The notes beneath the pieces are model-generated. The model had not been told where the DNA came from, searched no databases, and saw only the letters and a program-made list of their open reading frames with translations. Positions 36,382 through 45,123 of a stretch of 64,000 nt of DNA are shown one piece after another. Source of the DNA: Flexibacter flexilis DSM 6793 (GTDB lineage: Bacteria > Bacteroidota > Bacteroidia > Cytophagales > Flexibacteraceae); the NCBI RefSeq assembly GCF_900112255.1, contig NZ_FOLE01000001.1, forward strand, positions 434,001-498,000, written 5' to 3'. The number at the start of each line of letters is the position of its first letter. Position 1 is the stretch's first letter. The position numbers were made by a program, and so were the translations under genes.

Positions 36382-36809
36382 GGAGTTGAAGAGCAGGATT
36401 GCGGTAAATAAATAATGACTTGTTGGCCAAATTTAATTCCAAAACGATAGCGAATAGACTATTATTATTTGGCAAAGATTTCGTGCATAAGATTTTTTAT
36501 TGGCATAAATCTAAATCCAAAATTTCAACACGTTTTTTTTACCGTTTGGCCTCAAAAAGCGGCTACTTATCGCGAAGGGCTTGTAAAAAGTAGGCTGTTT
36601 CCCAAAATTTGTCATGAAGTTTAGAAGAAGGCTGCAACCTTTTTTGTGAAGTGTGCATCTTATAGGCAGCGCACAATACTCCAACATAGAAGGAAGATAT
36701 TGTTTTCTCATCGGTTACGAATCGTAAGGCGGCCAACTTGCGCCGCCCTTTACGCTTACAGCCGACTAAATTTTACTAAATCATCATTTTTTATCTTTTG
36801 TAATTGGTT
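36382..36809 (+). promoter_or_regulatory. Gene-free region before the ABC export operon
   Basis: About 430 bases between divergent genes. I see no convincing gene; a 66-codon minus-strand frame lacks any support. An inverted repeat at 36724-36755 (GTAAGGCGGC against GCCGCCCTTTAC) could be an operator or an mRNA leader hairpin near the ABC start. Confidence 0.35.
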
Positions 36810-37496
36810 ATGATACAGCTACGCGACATCAACAAGTCGTATCCCGTCGGCAAACAAAATAAGTTGCACGTACTCAAGGGGATAGATATGCACATCGAAG
36901 AAGGTGAGCTGGTTTCTATTATGGGTTCGTCGGGTTCGGGCAAGTCCACGCTGCTCAACGTGTTGGGCATTCTGGACAATTACGACACGGGCGAATATTT
37001 GTTGGCTGGCCACCGTATCAAAGACCTTTCGGCCACGCAAGCGGCCTATTATCGCAACAAATTGTTGGGCTTTGTTTTTCAGTCGTTCAATTTGTTGAGC
37101 TTCAAGACAGCACTCGAAAACGTAGCTTTGCCGCTTTATTATCAGAAAGTTAGCCGCAAAGAACGCAACATAAAAGCCATGGAATATCTCGAAAGAGTAG
37201 GCCTCGCCGACCGCGCCGACCATTTGCCTTCCGAACTTTCGGGCGGCCAGAAACAACGCGTAGCTTTGGCGCGTGCGCTGATTACACAACCCAAACTCAT
37301 TTTGGCCGATGAACCGACGGGCGCACTCGACACGCAGACTTCGCACGAGGTAATGGAAATTTTTAAGGAAGTGAACAGCAGTGGCATGACGGTGGTCATC
37401 GTTACACACGAAAACGACATTGCCGAAAAAACAAACCGCGTGATTCGGCTACGCGACGGACTCATCGAAACCGAAAAAGCGGTTTTGGTTGGGTAA
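36810..37496 (+). CDS. ABC transporter ATP-binding protein, MacB/LolD type
   Basis: A 228-residue ATPase starting at MIQLRDINKSYPVGK. Walker A GSSGSGKST lies at 39-47, the signature LSGGQKQR at 143-150 and Walker B LILADE at 163-168. It belongs to the LolD/MacB/FtsE group, which drives extrusion of lipoproteins or peptides and drugs through FtsX-like permeases. The permease and a periplasmic adaptor follow, so the set resembles MacA-MacB with ATPase and permease as separate proteins. Confidence 0.93.
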   Translation: MIQLRDINKSYPVGKQNKLHVLKGIDMHIEEGELVSIMGSSGSGKSTLLNVLGILDNYDTGEYLLAGHRIKDLSATQAAYYRNKLLGFVFQSFNLLSFKTALENVALPLYYQKVSRKERNIKAMEYLERVGLADRADHLPSELSGGQKQRVALARALITQPKLILADEPTGALDTQTSHEVMEIFKEVNSSGMTVVIVTHENDIAEKTNRVIRLRDGLIETEKAVLVG

Positions 37497-37563
37497 TTTT
37501 TTTAGGTAAAATCTTTTATTAGGCACACATTTCTTCATCAAAAAACACTACTTACACCTTTTT

Positions 37564-38814
37564 ATGTTCGACTTAGACAAATGGCAGGAGATTTATCACA
37601 CTGTCCGAAAGAATAAGCTAAGAACCGCTCTGACTGCCTTTGGTGTGTTTTGGGGTATTTTTATGCTAATTCTGTTGCTTGGCGCAGGCAAAGGCCTCGA
37701 AAATGGCGTAAAACAAGGCTTTGGGGCATATTCTGTCAATAGTATGTACGTCTGGACAGAACGCACCAGCATTCCACACAACGGCATCAAACCGGGCCGA
37801 GACATCCAACTTACCAACGACGATATTGCCGCCGTTTCGCGCGAAATAGAGGGCGTGGAAGCCATCGCGCCGCGTATGAATTTGTGGGGCGAGTTTACGG
37901 TCAATTACAAAAACAAAAACGGAGCTTTTAACGTAAAAGGCGATTGGCCAGAAATTATGCTCATGCAGCCAATGGAGCTTGCGAAAGGCCGTTTTCTGAA
38001 CAAAAGCGACGAAAAAGAAGGTCGCAAAGTGGCTGTGTTGGGGGAACGTGTGGTAGAAGTTTTGTTTGGAGAAACTGACCCTATAGGCAAATACATAAGC
38101 ATTAAAGGCGTGTATTTCAAGGTGATAGGCGTTTTTAAGTCCAAGAAAAAAGGCAATAATGGCCGCGAAGATGCTCAAACGATTTTTATGCCGCTCAGCA
38201 CCATGCAAAACACTTACAATATGATTAACAAAGTCGGGTATTTTGTGGTGTTGGTGAAAAATGGCGTATTGGCCAAAGACATTAAGGAGCAAATCAAAAA
38301 ACTACTGGCGCAACGCCAAAACTTTTCGGAAAAAGACGACCAAGCACTTGGTGCATGGGACGCACAAGAGGAGTTCAACAACTTTCAGGGGCTTTTCAAT
38401 GGCATCAACACGTTTATTTGGGTGGTGAGTTTCTTTACAATTGTGGCGGGTGTTGTGGGCGTGAGTAATATTATGCTCATTGTGGTAAAAGAACGCACCA
38501 AAGAAATCGGGATTCGGAAGGCACTGGGCGCAACGCCTTGGTCTATTGTGAGCCTGATTGTACAAGAATCCATTGTTATTACGACGGTGGCGGGTTACAG
38601 CGGCCTGATTTTGGGTGTGGCGTTGGTGGAAGGCCTCAATTACGGAATGCAGCAGATGAAAGTAGAAAACGACTTTTTCCATAATCCCGAAATTGATTTC
38701 ACAACCGCCATGACGGCCACCGCCCTGATGGTTTTTGCAGGAGCGTTGGCGGGTTTTGTACCAGCCACGAAGGCGGCTTCCGTGAGTCCGATTGAAGCGT
38801 TACGTTACGAGTAA
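37564..38814 (+). CDS. ABC transporter permease, MacB/FtsX type
   Basis: A 416-residue membrane protein. The N-terminal LRTALTAFGVFWGIFMLILLLG is the first helix, then a large MacB_PCD-type periplasmic domain (about 50-260), then three helices of an FtsX domain near 280-416, with SNIMLIVVKERTKEIGIRKA and the C-terminal AASVSPIEALRYE typical of the family. It works with the preceding ATPase and the following adaptor. The substrate is unknown. Confidence 0.93.
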   Translation: MFDLDKWQEIYHTVRKNKLRTALTAFGVFWGIFMLILLLGAGKGLENGVKQGFGAYSVNSMYVWTERTSIPHNGIKPGRDIQLTNDDIAAVSREIEGVEAIAPRMNLWGEFTVNYKNKNGAFNVKGDWPEIMLMQPMELAKGRFLNKSDEKEGRKVAVLGERVVEVLFGETDPIGKYISIKGVYFKVIGVFKSKKKGNNGREDAQTIFMPLSTMQNTYNMINKVGYFVVLVKNGVLAKDIKEQIKKLLAQRQNFSEKDDQALGAWDAQEEFNNFQGLFNGINTFIWVVSFFTIVAGVVGVSNIMLIVVKERTKEIGIRKALGATPWSIVSLIVQESIVITTVAGYSGLILGVALVEGLNYGMQQMKVENDFFHNPEIDFTTAMTATALMVFAGALAGFVPATKAASVSPIEALRYE

Positions 38815-38872
38815 GTAATTGTATGTTAGTAGTTTAGCTAAATTATCCCATTAAATTTTTATCATCAAAAAA

Positions 38873-39946
38873 ATGAAAAAAGTATTTCTAATTCTGGCTG
38901 TAGTTTTGTTTGTGGGGGCTTGCGTGGGGGTTACGTATTATTTGTACCAAAAGCAAAATCAAGACCCAGTCGTTTATAAAACGGAGTCGGCTATCGACAC
39001 GTTGATTGTGAAAAAAACAGTCGCAACGGGCGTAGTAGAGCCGCGCAAAGAAGTGTTGGTGAAGTCGCAAGTGTCGGGTATCGTGGATAAAGTATTAGTA
39101 AAAGCGGGCCAACAAGTGAAAGTTGGAGACTTGCTCGTTAAGATAAGGGTAGTGCCCAACATGGTGAGCCTGAGCAACGCCGAATCTAACCTTAAGACCG
39201 CCAAACTCAATGAAGAATTGGCCAAAAAAGAGCTTGACCGCCAACAAAAATTGTTTGACGAACGCATTATCGCCGAAACGGAATATTTGCGTTACAAGCA
39301 AGATTTTGAACTCAAACAAGAAGCCGTTCGCGCTGCCGAAGACAATCTGGAACTGATTCGCAAAGGTTCGTCGCGCCGCCATACGAGTACGTCCACGTTG
39401 GTAAAAGCGACTGTAAGCGGAATGTTATTAGATGTGCCAGTCAAAGAAGGCAGCTATGTGATAGAAAGTAACACTTTCAACGAAGGCACGACCATTGCCA
39501 ATATTGCCAATATGCAAGACATGATTTTTAAGGGCAAAGTAGTGGAGTCGGAAGTCGGCAAAATCAAAGTAGGAATGCCGCTTACACTCACGATTGGCGC
39601 GATAGAAACCGAGAAATTCGACGCAAATCTGGAATTTATTTCGCCTAAAGGCGTGGAAGATAAAGGCGCGATTCAGTTTGAAGTGAAAGCCGCGCTCAAC
39701 CTCAAAGACGGTCAGTTTGTGCGGGCGGGCTATAGTGCCAACGCCGATATTATCTTGGATAAAAGAGATAAAGTACTGGCCATCAAAGAGAAAAATATCA
39801 AGTTTAGCGGCGACAGCACCTATGTTTTTGTAGAAACGCAGCCGCAAATTTTCCGTAAGCAACTTATCAAAACGGGACTTTCGGACGATATTTATGTGGA
39901 AGTGCTCAGCGGTCTTACCAAAAAAGACAAAGTAAAGATTTTATAG
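38873..39946 (+). CDS. Periplasmic adaptor (MacA/HlyD family)
   Basis: A 357-residue membrane-fusion protein. An N-terminal helix (KVFLILAVVLFVGACVGVTY) anchors it; the Cys could alternatively be lipidated. A biotinyl-lipoyl-like segment (VKSQVSGIVDKVLVKAGQQV) brackets a coiled-coil hairpin at about 95-165, followed by beta-barrel and membrane-proximal domains. It links the MacB-type permease to an outer-membrane channel; no TolC gene is in the window. Position and orientation complete a three-gene operon. Confidence 0.92.
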   Translation: MKKVFLILAVVLFVGACVGVTYYLYQKQNQDPVVYKTESAIDTLIVKKTVATGVVEPRKEVLVKSQVSGIVDKVLVKAGQQVKVGDLLVKIRVVPNMVSLSNAESNLKTAKLNEELAKKELDRQQKLFDERIIAETEYLRYKQDFELKQEAVRAAEDNLELIRKGSSRRHTSTSTLVKATVSGMLLDVPVKEGSYVIESNTFNEGTTIANIANMQDMIFKGKVVESEVGKIKVGMPLTLTIGAIETEKFDANLEFISPKGVEDKGAIQFEVKAALNLKDGQFVRAGYSANADIILDKRDKVLAIKEKNIKFSGDSTYVFVETQPQIFRKQLIKTGLSDDIYVEVLSGLTKKDKVKIL

Positions 39947-39962
39947 GAAGAGGGAAGCACCT

Positions 39963-40136
39963 TTATGCCAAGAAGTGAGCGACATCGGCATCCGTAATCA
40001 AACGGGGGGCAGATAAAGTGTTTTCGTGCACGGCATTGCGTACCGTTTGTATTTGCACAATGCCGTGCACGTTGGCTTCGCGGGTAGTCATGGCTTCATT
40101 TGGATTATTTTCGTAAACGCATAAACAATCGCCCAT
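39963..40136 (-). CDS. Candidate 57-residue protein
   Basis: A 58-codon frame from ATG to TAA, MGDCLCVYENNPNEAMTT onwards and ending ITDADVAHFLA. Its composition resembles coding sequence (varied residues, charged helices, no low complexity) and it fills the interval between the adaptor gene and the DUF5713 gene. It contains an internal inverted repeat that makes codons for a partly palindromic peptide. No family is recognised. Chance cannot be excluded without conservation data. Confidence 0.35.
   Translation of the reverse strand: MGDCLCVYENNPNEAMTTREANVHGIVQIQTVRNAVHENTLSAPRLITDADVAHFLA
40025..40071. repeat. Perfect 14-base inverted repeat
   Basis: CGTGCACGGCATTG and CAATGCCGTGCACG are separated by 19 bases. 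The arms are G/C-rich for this neighbourhood and have no T-run, so a terminator is unlikely. It lies inside the candidate 57-residue frame. Confidence 0.7.
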
Positions 40137-40264
40137 TGCTTTTATATATTATTATCAATAAAACCTAAAAATACTTGCAGATGTGCTAGGTATTTTGGAA
40201 TTTGCGAGAGACTAATATACTAAAACGAAAAATATAGAATCTCAAAATAACATTCATCAAGCAA

Positions 40265-40621
40265 ATGACACAACAACAATTTTCGTTGCATAACGAAACG
40301 GTTAAGAATCATTCCTTTTTAGCAGAAATGTATAGGGACGGTTATTTTCCTAATAAACTTGTAGATAAAGGCACTGCTATTTTAATAGACTTATGCTTTC
40401 AAATAGAGGAAAAACAGCCCCAAACTTTAGAGCAATTGTACACATTAACGCATTTGGCAACAGACAAATTCAATGATTTACAAGGGGAATTCGAAGAAAA
40501 TGATAGTGAAATAGAAACAGTGGCAAGAGATTGTATCGGAATGGATTTCAAATTTATTGCCACTGCTTATGGATTTAAAGATGCTGATGTAGAAAAACTG
40601 ATCGCAACGAGAGATTGGTAG
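40265..40621 (+). CDS. DUF5713 family protein
   Basis: A 118-residue soluble protein that matches the DUF5713 pattern I recall: FLAEMYRDGYFP, LVDKGTAILIDLC, EQLYTLTHLATDKFNDLQ, SEIETVARDCIGMDF and the closing EKLIATRDW. It is mostly helical and of unknown function. It ends at a terminator shared with the convergent VOC gene. Confidence 0.75.
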   Translation: MTQQQFSLHNETVKNHSFLAEMYRDGYFPNKLVDKGTAILIDLCFQIEEKQPQTLEQLYTLTHLATDKFNDLQGEFEENDSEIETVARDCIGMDFKFIATAYGFKDADVEKLIATRDW

Positions 40622-40669
40622 TTGTTAAGCATTTACAGAATAAACATTAGTACTAAATTTGTACTGTTC

Positions 40670-40712
40670 AATCCCCAACTAATCTTTATTCAAAAAGCTT
40701 TAGTTGGGGATT
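40670..40712. terminator. Bidirectional terminator
   Basis: AATCCCCAACTAA and TTAGTTGGGGATT enclose a 17-base loop, between the DUF5713 gene and the convergent VOC gene. Confidence 0.7.
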
Positions 40713-40718
40713 GTTGTT

Positions 40719-41129
40719 TTAGAATTTTCCTTCAAATTTCAGGAGAGCCGCCTCACTCACAGGGCTAAAAAGGTTTACCAAATTGCCGTCGGGGTCGCGA
40801 AAGAGCAGCGACTTGTTACCCCAAGGCATGATGGTTGGTATTTGGATCACTTGCGAGGCAATGTCCTGTTGAAGTCTGTCGTATTCGACATCTACATCGG
40901 GACAGATAAGTTCAATAATGGCACTGCGGTTTTGGGCAGCTTCGGCGATGGTTGTATCCGTAAAAAAGGCCAACGTTTGGATGCTCCCGATGGCCAGCGT
41001 AGCGGAAGGCGTTCGGATTTCGGCAAAATCTTCGGTAAACTGGACGGCTTTCAGGTTCGTTACTTTTTGATAAAACGCCACAAGCTGCATTACATTTTCG
41101 GTAATAATTCGGATAGAAACGAGATTCAT
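40719..41129 (-). CDS. Glyoxalase/VOC superfamily protein
   Basis: A 136-residue protein with the paired beta-alpha-beta-beta-beta fold of vicinal oxygen chelate proteins: it starts VSIRIITENVMQLVAFYQKV and ends near LFRDPDGNLVNLFSP. Members include lactoylglutathione lyases, dioxygenases and antibiotic-binding proteins. The substrate is unknown. It starts 4 bases after the DinB gene stop, in a unit led by the WYL regulator. Confidence 0.88.
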   Translation of the reverse strand: MNLVSIRIITENVMQLVAFYQKVTNLKAVQFTEDFAEIRTPSATLAIGSIQTLAFFTDTTIAEAAQNRSAIIELICPDVDVEYDRLQQDIASQVIQIPTIMPWGNKSLLFRDPDGNLVNLFSPVSEAALLKFEGKF

Positions 41130-41133
41130 GGTA

Positions 41134-41640
41134 TTAGTGTTGAGGAGTGGTTTGGATACAGAAAAACAAGAAATCCGTAGAAGGCATTTGCGTCAAACCC
41201 AATTGGTGCGCCATCGTTACGATTTGCCCGCGATGATACGTGCCATGATTGAAAACGTGTAGCAAATACTCAGCAATGGTCAGGTTGCCTTCAAACCAAG
41301 GCGTTTTGACACTTAGCGGCTGCTCGAAAGTTTCGGCGGGCAGTTGGCTAACCATCTCGGCAAGTTTGGCCGACCTGCTCACTATTCCTTCAAACACTTC
41401 TGGCGCGTCAAGTTCTTGCAGGCCGTAGCGCATGACTCCGTCCGTGTTGCCAAAAATACGCGTACACCAAGTTTCTTCCGCTGCCCAAATGTGATTGAGG
41501 GTTTGCAGGATTCCGCTAAAACTGGAGGCCGTTTCGTGCTGGAGCAGTTCGGGCGTTTGGGTTTGAAGCCAATCAGCAAATTGTCGGTTGGCCTGAAGAT
41601 TTGAACCAGCATAGCTTGTTATTAAAGTTTTGATACTCAT
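41134..41640 (-). CDS. DinB family protein
   Basis: A 168-residue four-helix protein. The metal-site His residues appear in LNHIWAAEETW and HVFNHGTYHRGQIVTM, a typical DinB/YfiT arrangement. Members are thiol transferases or stress proteins of unknown reaction. It is followed by the VOC gene after 4 bases and preceded by the WYL regulator gene; a TAnnTTTG-like TAGTTTTG (minus strand, 41675-41682) may start the two-gene transcript. Confidence 0.88.
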   Translation of the reverse strand: MSIKTLITSYAGSNLQANRQFADWLQTQTPELLQHETASSFSGILQTLNHIWAAEETWCTRIFGNTDGVMRYGLQELDAPEVFEGIVSRSAKLAEMVSQLPAETFEQPLSVKTPWFEGNLTIAEYLLHVFNHGTYHRGQIVTMAHQLGLTQMPSTDFLFFCIQTTPQH

Positions 41641-41715
41641 TTTGTTGCAGTATGTTTAAGGGTGATCGATGCTGCAAAACTAAAATGAGCCACTGACAAA
41701 GATATGTCAGGGGTG

Positions 41716-42417
41716 TTAGGAGGGTTTGCAATTTTTTTCAAAAAATTCTTGTAAGCTCATATCATGTGGTTTGAATTTTCTGGACAAAATCTCCATGTTT
41801 TGGATTCTGTCGAGCCTAAAAAAGCGAAATTCTTGGCGCAAATGGCAATATGCCAACAACAACCAACTTGCAGTCGTATTGATAAGCGCGAAAGGCTCTA
41901 CGGTTCGCGTGCTATGATTTTTTTCAGCGTTGATGTAGTCGAACCTGATTAAATAAAAATTGGTCAGTGCTTTTTGCAAAGCCGACAAAATATCGCTGTT
42001 TCGCTCAAATTCTTGGATTTTGCCAAACATCGTTCGTTCCGAAAGTAGGTTTGCTTTGTCTTTTTCGGATTGCCGCAACACAGCTTTTACTTTGTCGATG
42101 GCTTCAGCATAATCTTTTATCAAAGAACTGTCTTTGTTTTTCAAAACCAATTGTTCGGCCAATATCAGCGCATTGGCTTGTGCTTCCGTAAACATCACGG
42201 GCGGCATTTTGTAGCCTTCCATCAGGGTGTAACCTTTGCCTTCTTCCGTAACAATGGGCACACCTGCTTGTTCCAAAGTCCGAATGTCCCGATAAATCGT
42301 CCGAACGCTTACGCCGAATTTTTCGGCAAGGGTTGTAGAAGTGATTAGGCGTTTGGTTTGTAGCTGCGTGAGAATGTCCACAAGCCGCGAAAGTCTTTTA
42401 GTTTCGTTGTCGTTCAT
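41716..42417 (-). CDS. HTH and WYL domain regulator (YafY family)
   Basis: A 233-residue regulator. An HTH_11 domain occupies about 8-65 (LITSTTLAEKFGVSVRTIYR), then a linker and a WYL domain from about 145 to 225 with HSTRTVEPFALI. WYL regulators respond to nucleic acid or small ligands and act as repressors or activators. The downstream DinB and VOC genes are its most likely targets. Confidence 0.9.
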   Translation of the reverse strand: MNDNETKRLSRLVDILTQLQTKRLITSTTLAEKFGVSVRTIYRDIRTLEQAGVPIVTEEGKGYTLMEGYKMPPVMFTEAQANALILAEQLVLKNKDSSLIKDYAEAIDKVKAVLRQSEKDKANLLSERTMFGKIQEFERNSDILSALQKALTNFYLIRFDYINAEKNHSTRTVEPFALINTTASWLLLAYCHLRQEFRFFRLDRIQNMEILSRKFKPHDMSLQEFFEKNCKPS

Positions 42418-42462
42418 GCTGCAAAGGTCAGCAATTTTGCTGAATTGTAGCTTTGCTCAAAC

Positions 42463-42876
42463 TTATGCACGAGGCCATTTCCATGCGTAACGGATAATCA
42501 GACCAAGAAGAATCATCTGTATCGCAGCCCCAACGACCATGTGCAGCCAAGCCTCTCCAGCCAAATTAAATAATAGTAAAGGAATATTGATTGCGGCACT
42601 AATAATATTTGCCCAACGATTTATTTTGGCTGGTAGCGCAACTGAAAAGAAAATCATTAGCGCAGGAATTGCAACCATCGTAAGTGCAGCCAAAAGAAAA
42701 ACTTGCGTAATATCAAATACAAATACCTTACCCAATAACATATTTTTTAGTGAATTGGGCATGTATAAGTGAAAATAATCTAAATAGATGATGAGAAACA
42801 TTAAACTTGCCCACAGCGTAGCAAGTTTAAGTTTTACATTGACTTTGATGTCTTCCAGTGGATTGGTAGTGTTCAT
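42463..42876 (-). CDS. DUF6326 family membrane protein
   Basis: A 137-residue membrane protein with four helices, starting at MNTTNPLEDIKVNVKLKLAT; the long upstream in-frame extension is antisense-like and overlaps the barrel gene. The pattern (LATLWASLMFLIIYLDYFHL, then VFLLAALTMVAIPALMIFF) matches the DUF6326 family of unknown function. It starts 10 bases after the barrel gene stop, so they are probably co-transcribed. Confidence 0.75.
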   Translation of the reverse strand: MNTTNPLEDIKVNVKLKLATLWASLMFLIIYLDYFHLYMPNSLKNMLLGKVFVFDITQVFLLAALTMVAIPALMIFFSVALPAKINRWANIISAAINIPLLLFNLAGEAWLHMVVGAAIQMILLGLIIRYAWKWPRA

Positions 42877-42886
42877 AGGTTGCCGA

Positions 42887-43507
42887 CTAAAAGTTAAACC
42901 CAAAATCAAAACCAGGCTGAATAAAATAGTTGTTCCATTTCTTATCCAATGCCCTAAAAGACGCAGGTACATTCTCTCTGATAGGCCAAAAACTGCACCC
43001 AATAGCAGGCTCAAAAAAGAAACGATTTTTGAAAAATTTAAACTGATACCCCGCATAAAAGTCCAGATACAAGGTGTATCCGTTGCCAATTTTTTTGTTA
43101 TTGGTATCCAGATATTTCTCAAAAGCATTCAATGCCTGAACAGAAACATTCACGCCTTTCCACAAAAAACGCTGATAGCCTAAGGTTGGGGCCAGAATAC
43201 GTGCATGACCAGGGTAGTTTTGGCCTGCCGCATCAAACGAAGGCGAACCGAAAGGAATACCCAGTGGCCACGCATAAACAGAACGTTTGAATCTAAAGGA
43301 AATAACATCTTTGGGCGTTATTCGGTATCCCGCATTTAACTGTATATACTCTGGGTTGTTGGTTTTGTCCAAGTTGCCAAATTCGTATAGCGTGCTACCG
43401 ACAAACCAACGTTTGTAAGTGCTATCTGTTGCGGAAGATTGTGCCTTTGCTTGCGGGCTGCTTGCGATGATGAAGGCCAAAACAAATCCTAAAATTATCT
43501 TTTGCAT
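42887..43507 (-). CDS. Outer-membrane beta-barrel-like protein
   Basis: A 206-residue secreted protein with signal peptide (MQKIILGFVLAFIIASSPQAKA). The body is rich in alternating aromatics (YIQLNAGYRITPKDVISFRF, and a C-terminal FIQPGFDFGFNF), the look of an outer-membrane barrel ending in Phe. No family is firmly recognised. It precedes the DUF6326 gene and follows a Crp/Fnr gene on the same strand. Confidence 0.65.
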   Translation of the reverse strand: MQKIILGFVLAFIIASSPQAKAQSSATDSTYKRWFVGSTLYEFGNLDKTNNPEYIQLNAGYRITPKDVISFRFKRSVYAWPLGIPFGSPSFDAAGQNYPGHARILAPTLGYQRFLWKGVNVSVQALNAFEKYLDTNNKKIGNGYTLYLDFYAGYQFKFFKNRFFFEPAIGCSFWPIRENVPASFRALDKKWNNYFIQPGFDFGFNF

Positions 43508-43530
43508 ATCTTTATTTGTTTGTTTTAAAT

Positions 43531-43544
43531 GATATGCAAAAGTA
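43531..43544 (-). promoter_or_regulatory. Candidate -7 element of the barrel/DUF6326 unit
   Basis: On the minus strand TACTTTTGCATATC contains a perfect TAnnTTTG about 30 bases before the start codon. The same 14 bases precede the SDR-like gene at 3715-3728. Confidence 0.45.
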
Positions 43545-43591
43545 GAGAGGTGATAGGCCGCAGCACCTTCACTTAAGTTAAGAAATACGTT

Positions 43592-44170
43592 TTAGCTCTT
43601 TTTTTCAAGAATCCGCGCCCTTAGTCGGCTCAATGATTGCGGCTGAATGCCCAAATAACTTGCCAACTGATGCAGCGGAACGCGTTGTACAAGGTCTGGC
43701 CTTTTTTCCAATAAATTCAGGTATCGTTGTTCGGGCGAAGAGGTCTTAAACTCGTCAAAGTCTATTTGTTTTTTGGCTAATAATTCTTCCGAGAGTTTTC
43801 TACACATTATCTCAAACTTTGGAAATTTAGTGTTGATTTCGGCTTCCATATCCGAATTGCTAATGGTCAGGATCGTGTCTTCTACGCAACTTACATAATA
43901 TTCGGATGGTGTTTGGCCAATGACGCAAGGAGGAGTTAAAGCGTCCATTTCAGTATAAAAAGCAGTAGTTTTTTCTTCACCATCTACATCATAATAAGTT
44001 CTAATACAACCTTTTAGTACAAAGTAACTGTCTTTAGATTTCTGGCCTTCTTTGAGTAGAATCGTCCCTTTTTTTACAGACTGAAATATATTCAGAGCTG
44101 CAATAGCGTTCTTTTCCTCGTCGGTCAGTGTGATGTATTTGGATATAAAGTCAAATAATAAATTTTGCAT
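43592..44170 (-). CDS. Crp/Fnr family transcriptional regulator
   Basis: A 192-residue regulator with the short Bacteroidetes architecture: a beta-roll about 15-125 and a winged helix with VPLHQLASYLGIQPQSLSR near 165-183. It sits upstream of the barrel/DUF6326 pair on the same strand and may control it. This is the third such gene in the window. Confidence 0.88.
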   Translation of the reverse strand: MQNLLFDFISKYITLTDEEKNAIAALNIFQSVKKGTILLKEGQKSKDSYFVLKGCIRTYYDVDGEEKTTAFYTEMDALTPPCVIGQTPSEYYVSCVEDTILTISNSDMEAEINTKFPKFEIMCRKLSEELLAKKQIDFDEFKTSSPEQRYLNLLEKRPDLVQRVPLHQLASYLGIQPQSLSRLRARILEKKS

Positions 44171-44575
44171 TGTAGGGTGATTGTGTTTAATGGATTAAGA
44201 AAGAATGATATTTTAGCACAAAAGTTTCCGAGAAGTTGCATTATTTCACTTTTTAGCTAATCTTTGGTTTAAGCTGATGGGTATCTATATAAGCGCATCA
44301 AATTTATATAGTTATTGCTTACCATTCTTCCACAAAATCCAAAATCAAACGGGATTTTGCAAATATCTTTTATTTGCGTTACAGTACAAATAAAAGATTC
44401 TATATGCGTTATTTCACTCATCTGCTGCCACCGTTTATCAAATATCTTTATTGTATGTAAGTGCCACGCGCAACCTATTATATTATCTATTTTTATAGAT
44501 ATTTTTTTATTCTAAACTATATTTGTGCACTTTTCAGATGCATGGTATTTTTACAAAAAATAACTTATAACATTT
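44171..44575 (+). other. Gene-free A/T-rich interval
   Basis: About 400 bases between the divergent Crp/Fnr gene and the first paralogous gene. A short plus-strand frame has no supporting features. I see no promoter motif of good quality. Confidence 0.5.
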
Positions 44576-44986
44576 ATGGAAATCCTCTATACCAACAAAT
44601 TTGTAGAATTTAGCCGCCTACAAGCAGGCGTAATGCAGGTTAAATATTTATCCCAAAGTCCCACAGACCACGATTTTGACGAATACCTGAGCTATTTGGA
44701 CAAAATTTACGCGCTTGGCGAAAACTTTTTTATGATACTGGATTTGCGGTTGGCAGGCAGCTACATGGCCACGGCGCACCGCGTCAAGTTGGGCAACTGG
44801 CTCAAAATCAATCAAGAAAAAATGAAAAAACATAATAAAGGTGCAGCTTTCGTGTCGGGAAGCATCGTGCATCAACTCATTATGAAGGCCGTATTTGCCA
44901 TACAACACTATCCCGTAGAATACACCATCGTTCGCACAGATTTGGAAGTAGATAGATGGCTTGCCAGCAAAGGCATTATTCGATGA
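44576..44986 (+). CDS. Unknown protein, first of a tandem pair (136 residues)
   Basis: A 136-residue protein with a mixed alpha/beta composition, starting EILYTNKFVEFSR. The blocks QSPTDHDFDEYL, LDLRLA, KLGNWLKINQE and YPVEYTIVRTDLEV recur in the next gene. By my hand alignment about 73 of 136 positions are identical. The layout resembles STAS/SpoIIAA-like or SEC14-type small domains, but that is only an impression. No signal peptide or helix. The function is unknown. Confidence 0.75.
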   Translation: MEILYTNKFVEFSRLQAGVMQVKYLSQSPTDHDFDEYLSYLDKIYALGENFFMILDLRLAGSYMATAHRVKLGNWLKINQEKMKKHNKGAAFVSGSIVHQLIMKAVFAIQHYPVEYTIVRTDLEVDRWLASKGIIR

Positions 44987-45123
44987 AAAGAGGCTGCATA
45001 TTTTTTTAAACAATGTTTTTACGAAAAAATAACAATATAGAAATATGATTTAATGCGATTTATCTTGTAGATTTGTTGAGGTTAGTTTCTGAAGATATTT
45101 TTTAATTTTAGCTGCTAAATCAG

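Noticed and set aside
36511-36711. A 66-codon minus-strand frame before the ABC operon
   Set aside because: It has no recognisable domain, promoter or codon pattern.
42877-43128. An upstream extension of the DUF6326 frame
   Set aside because: It overlaps the barrel gene on the same strand in another frame, and DUF6326 similarity starts at MNTTNPLEDI.
44315-44515. A 66-codon plus-strand frame before the tandem paralogues
   Set aside because: It is A/T-driven, without a family or start signal.
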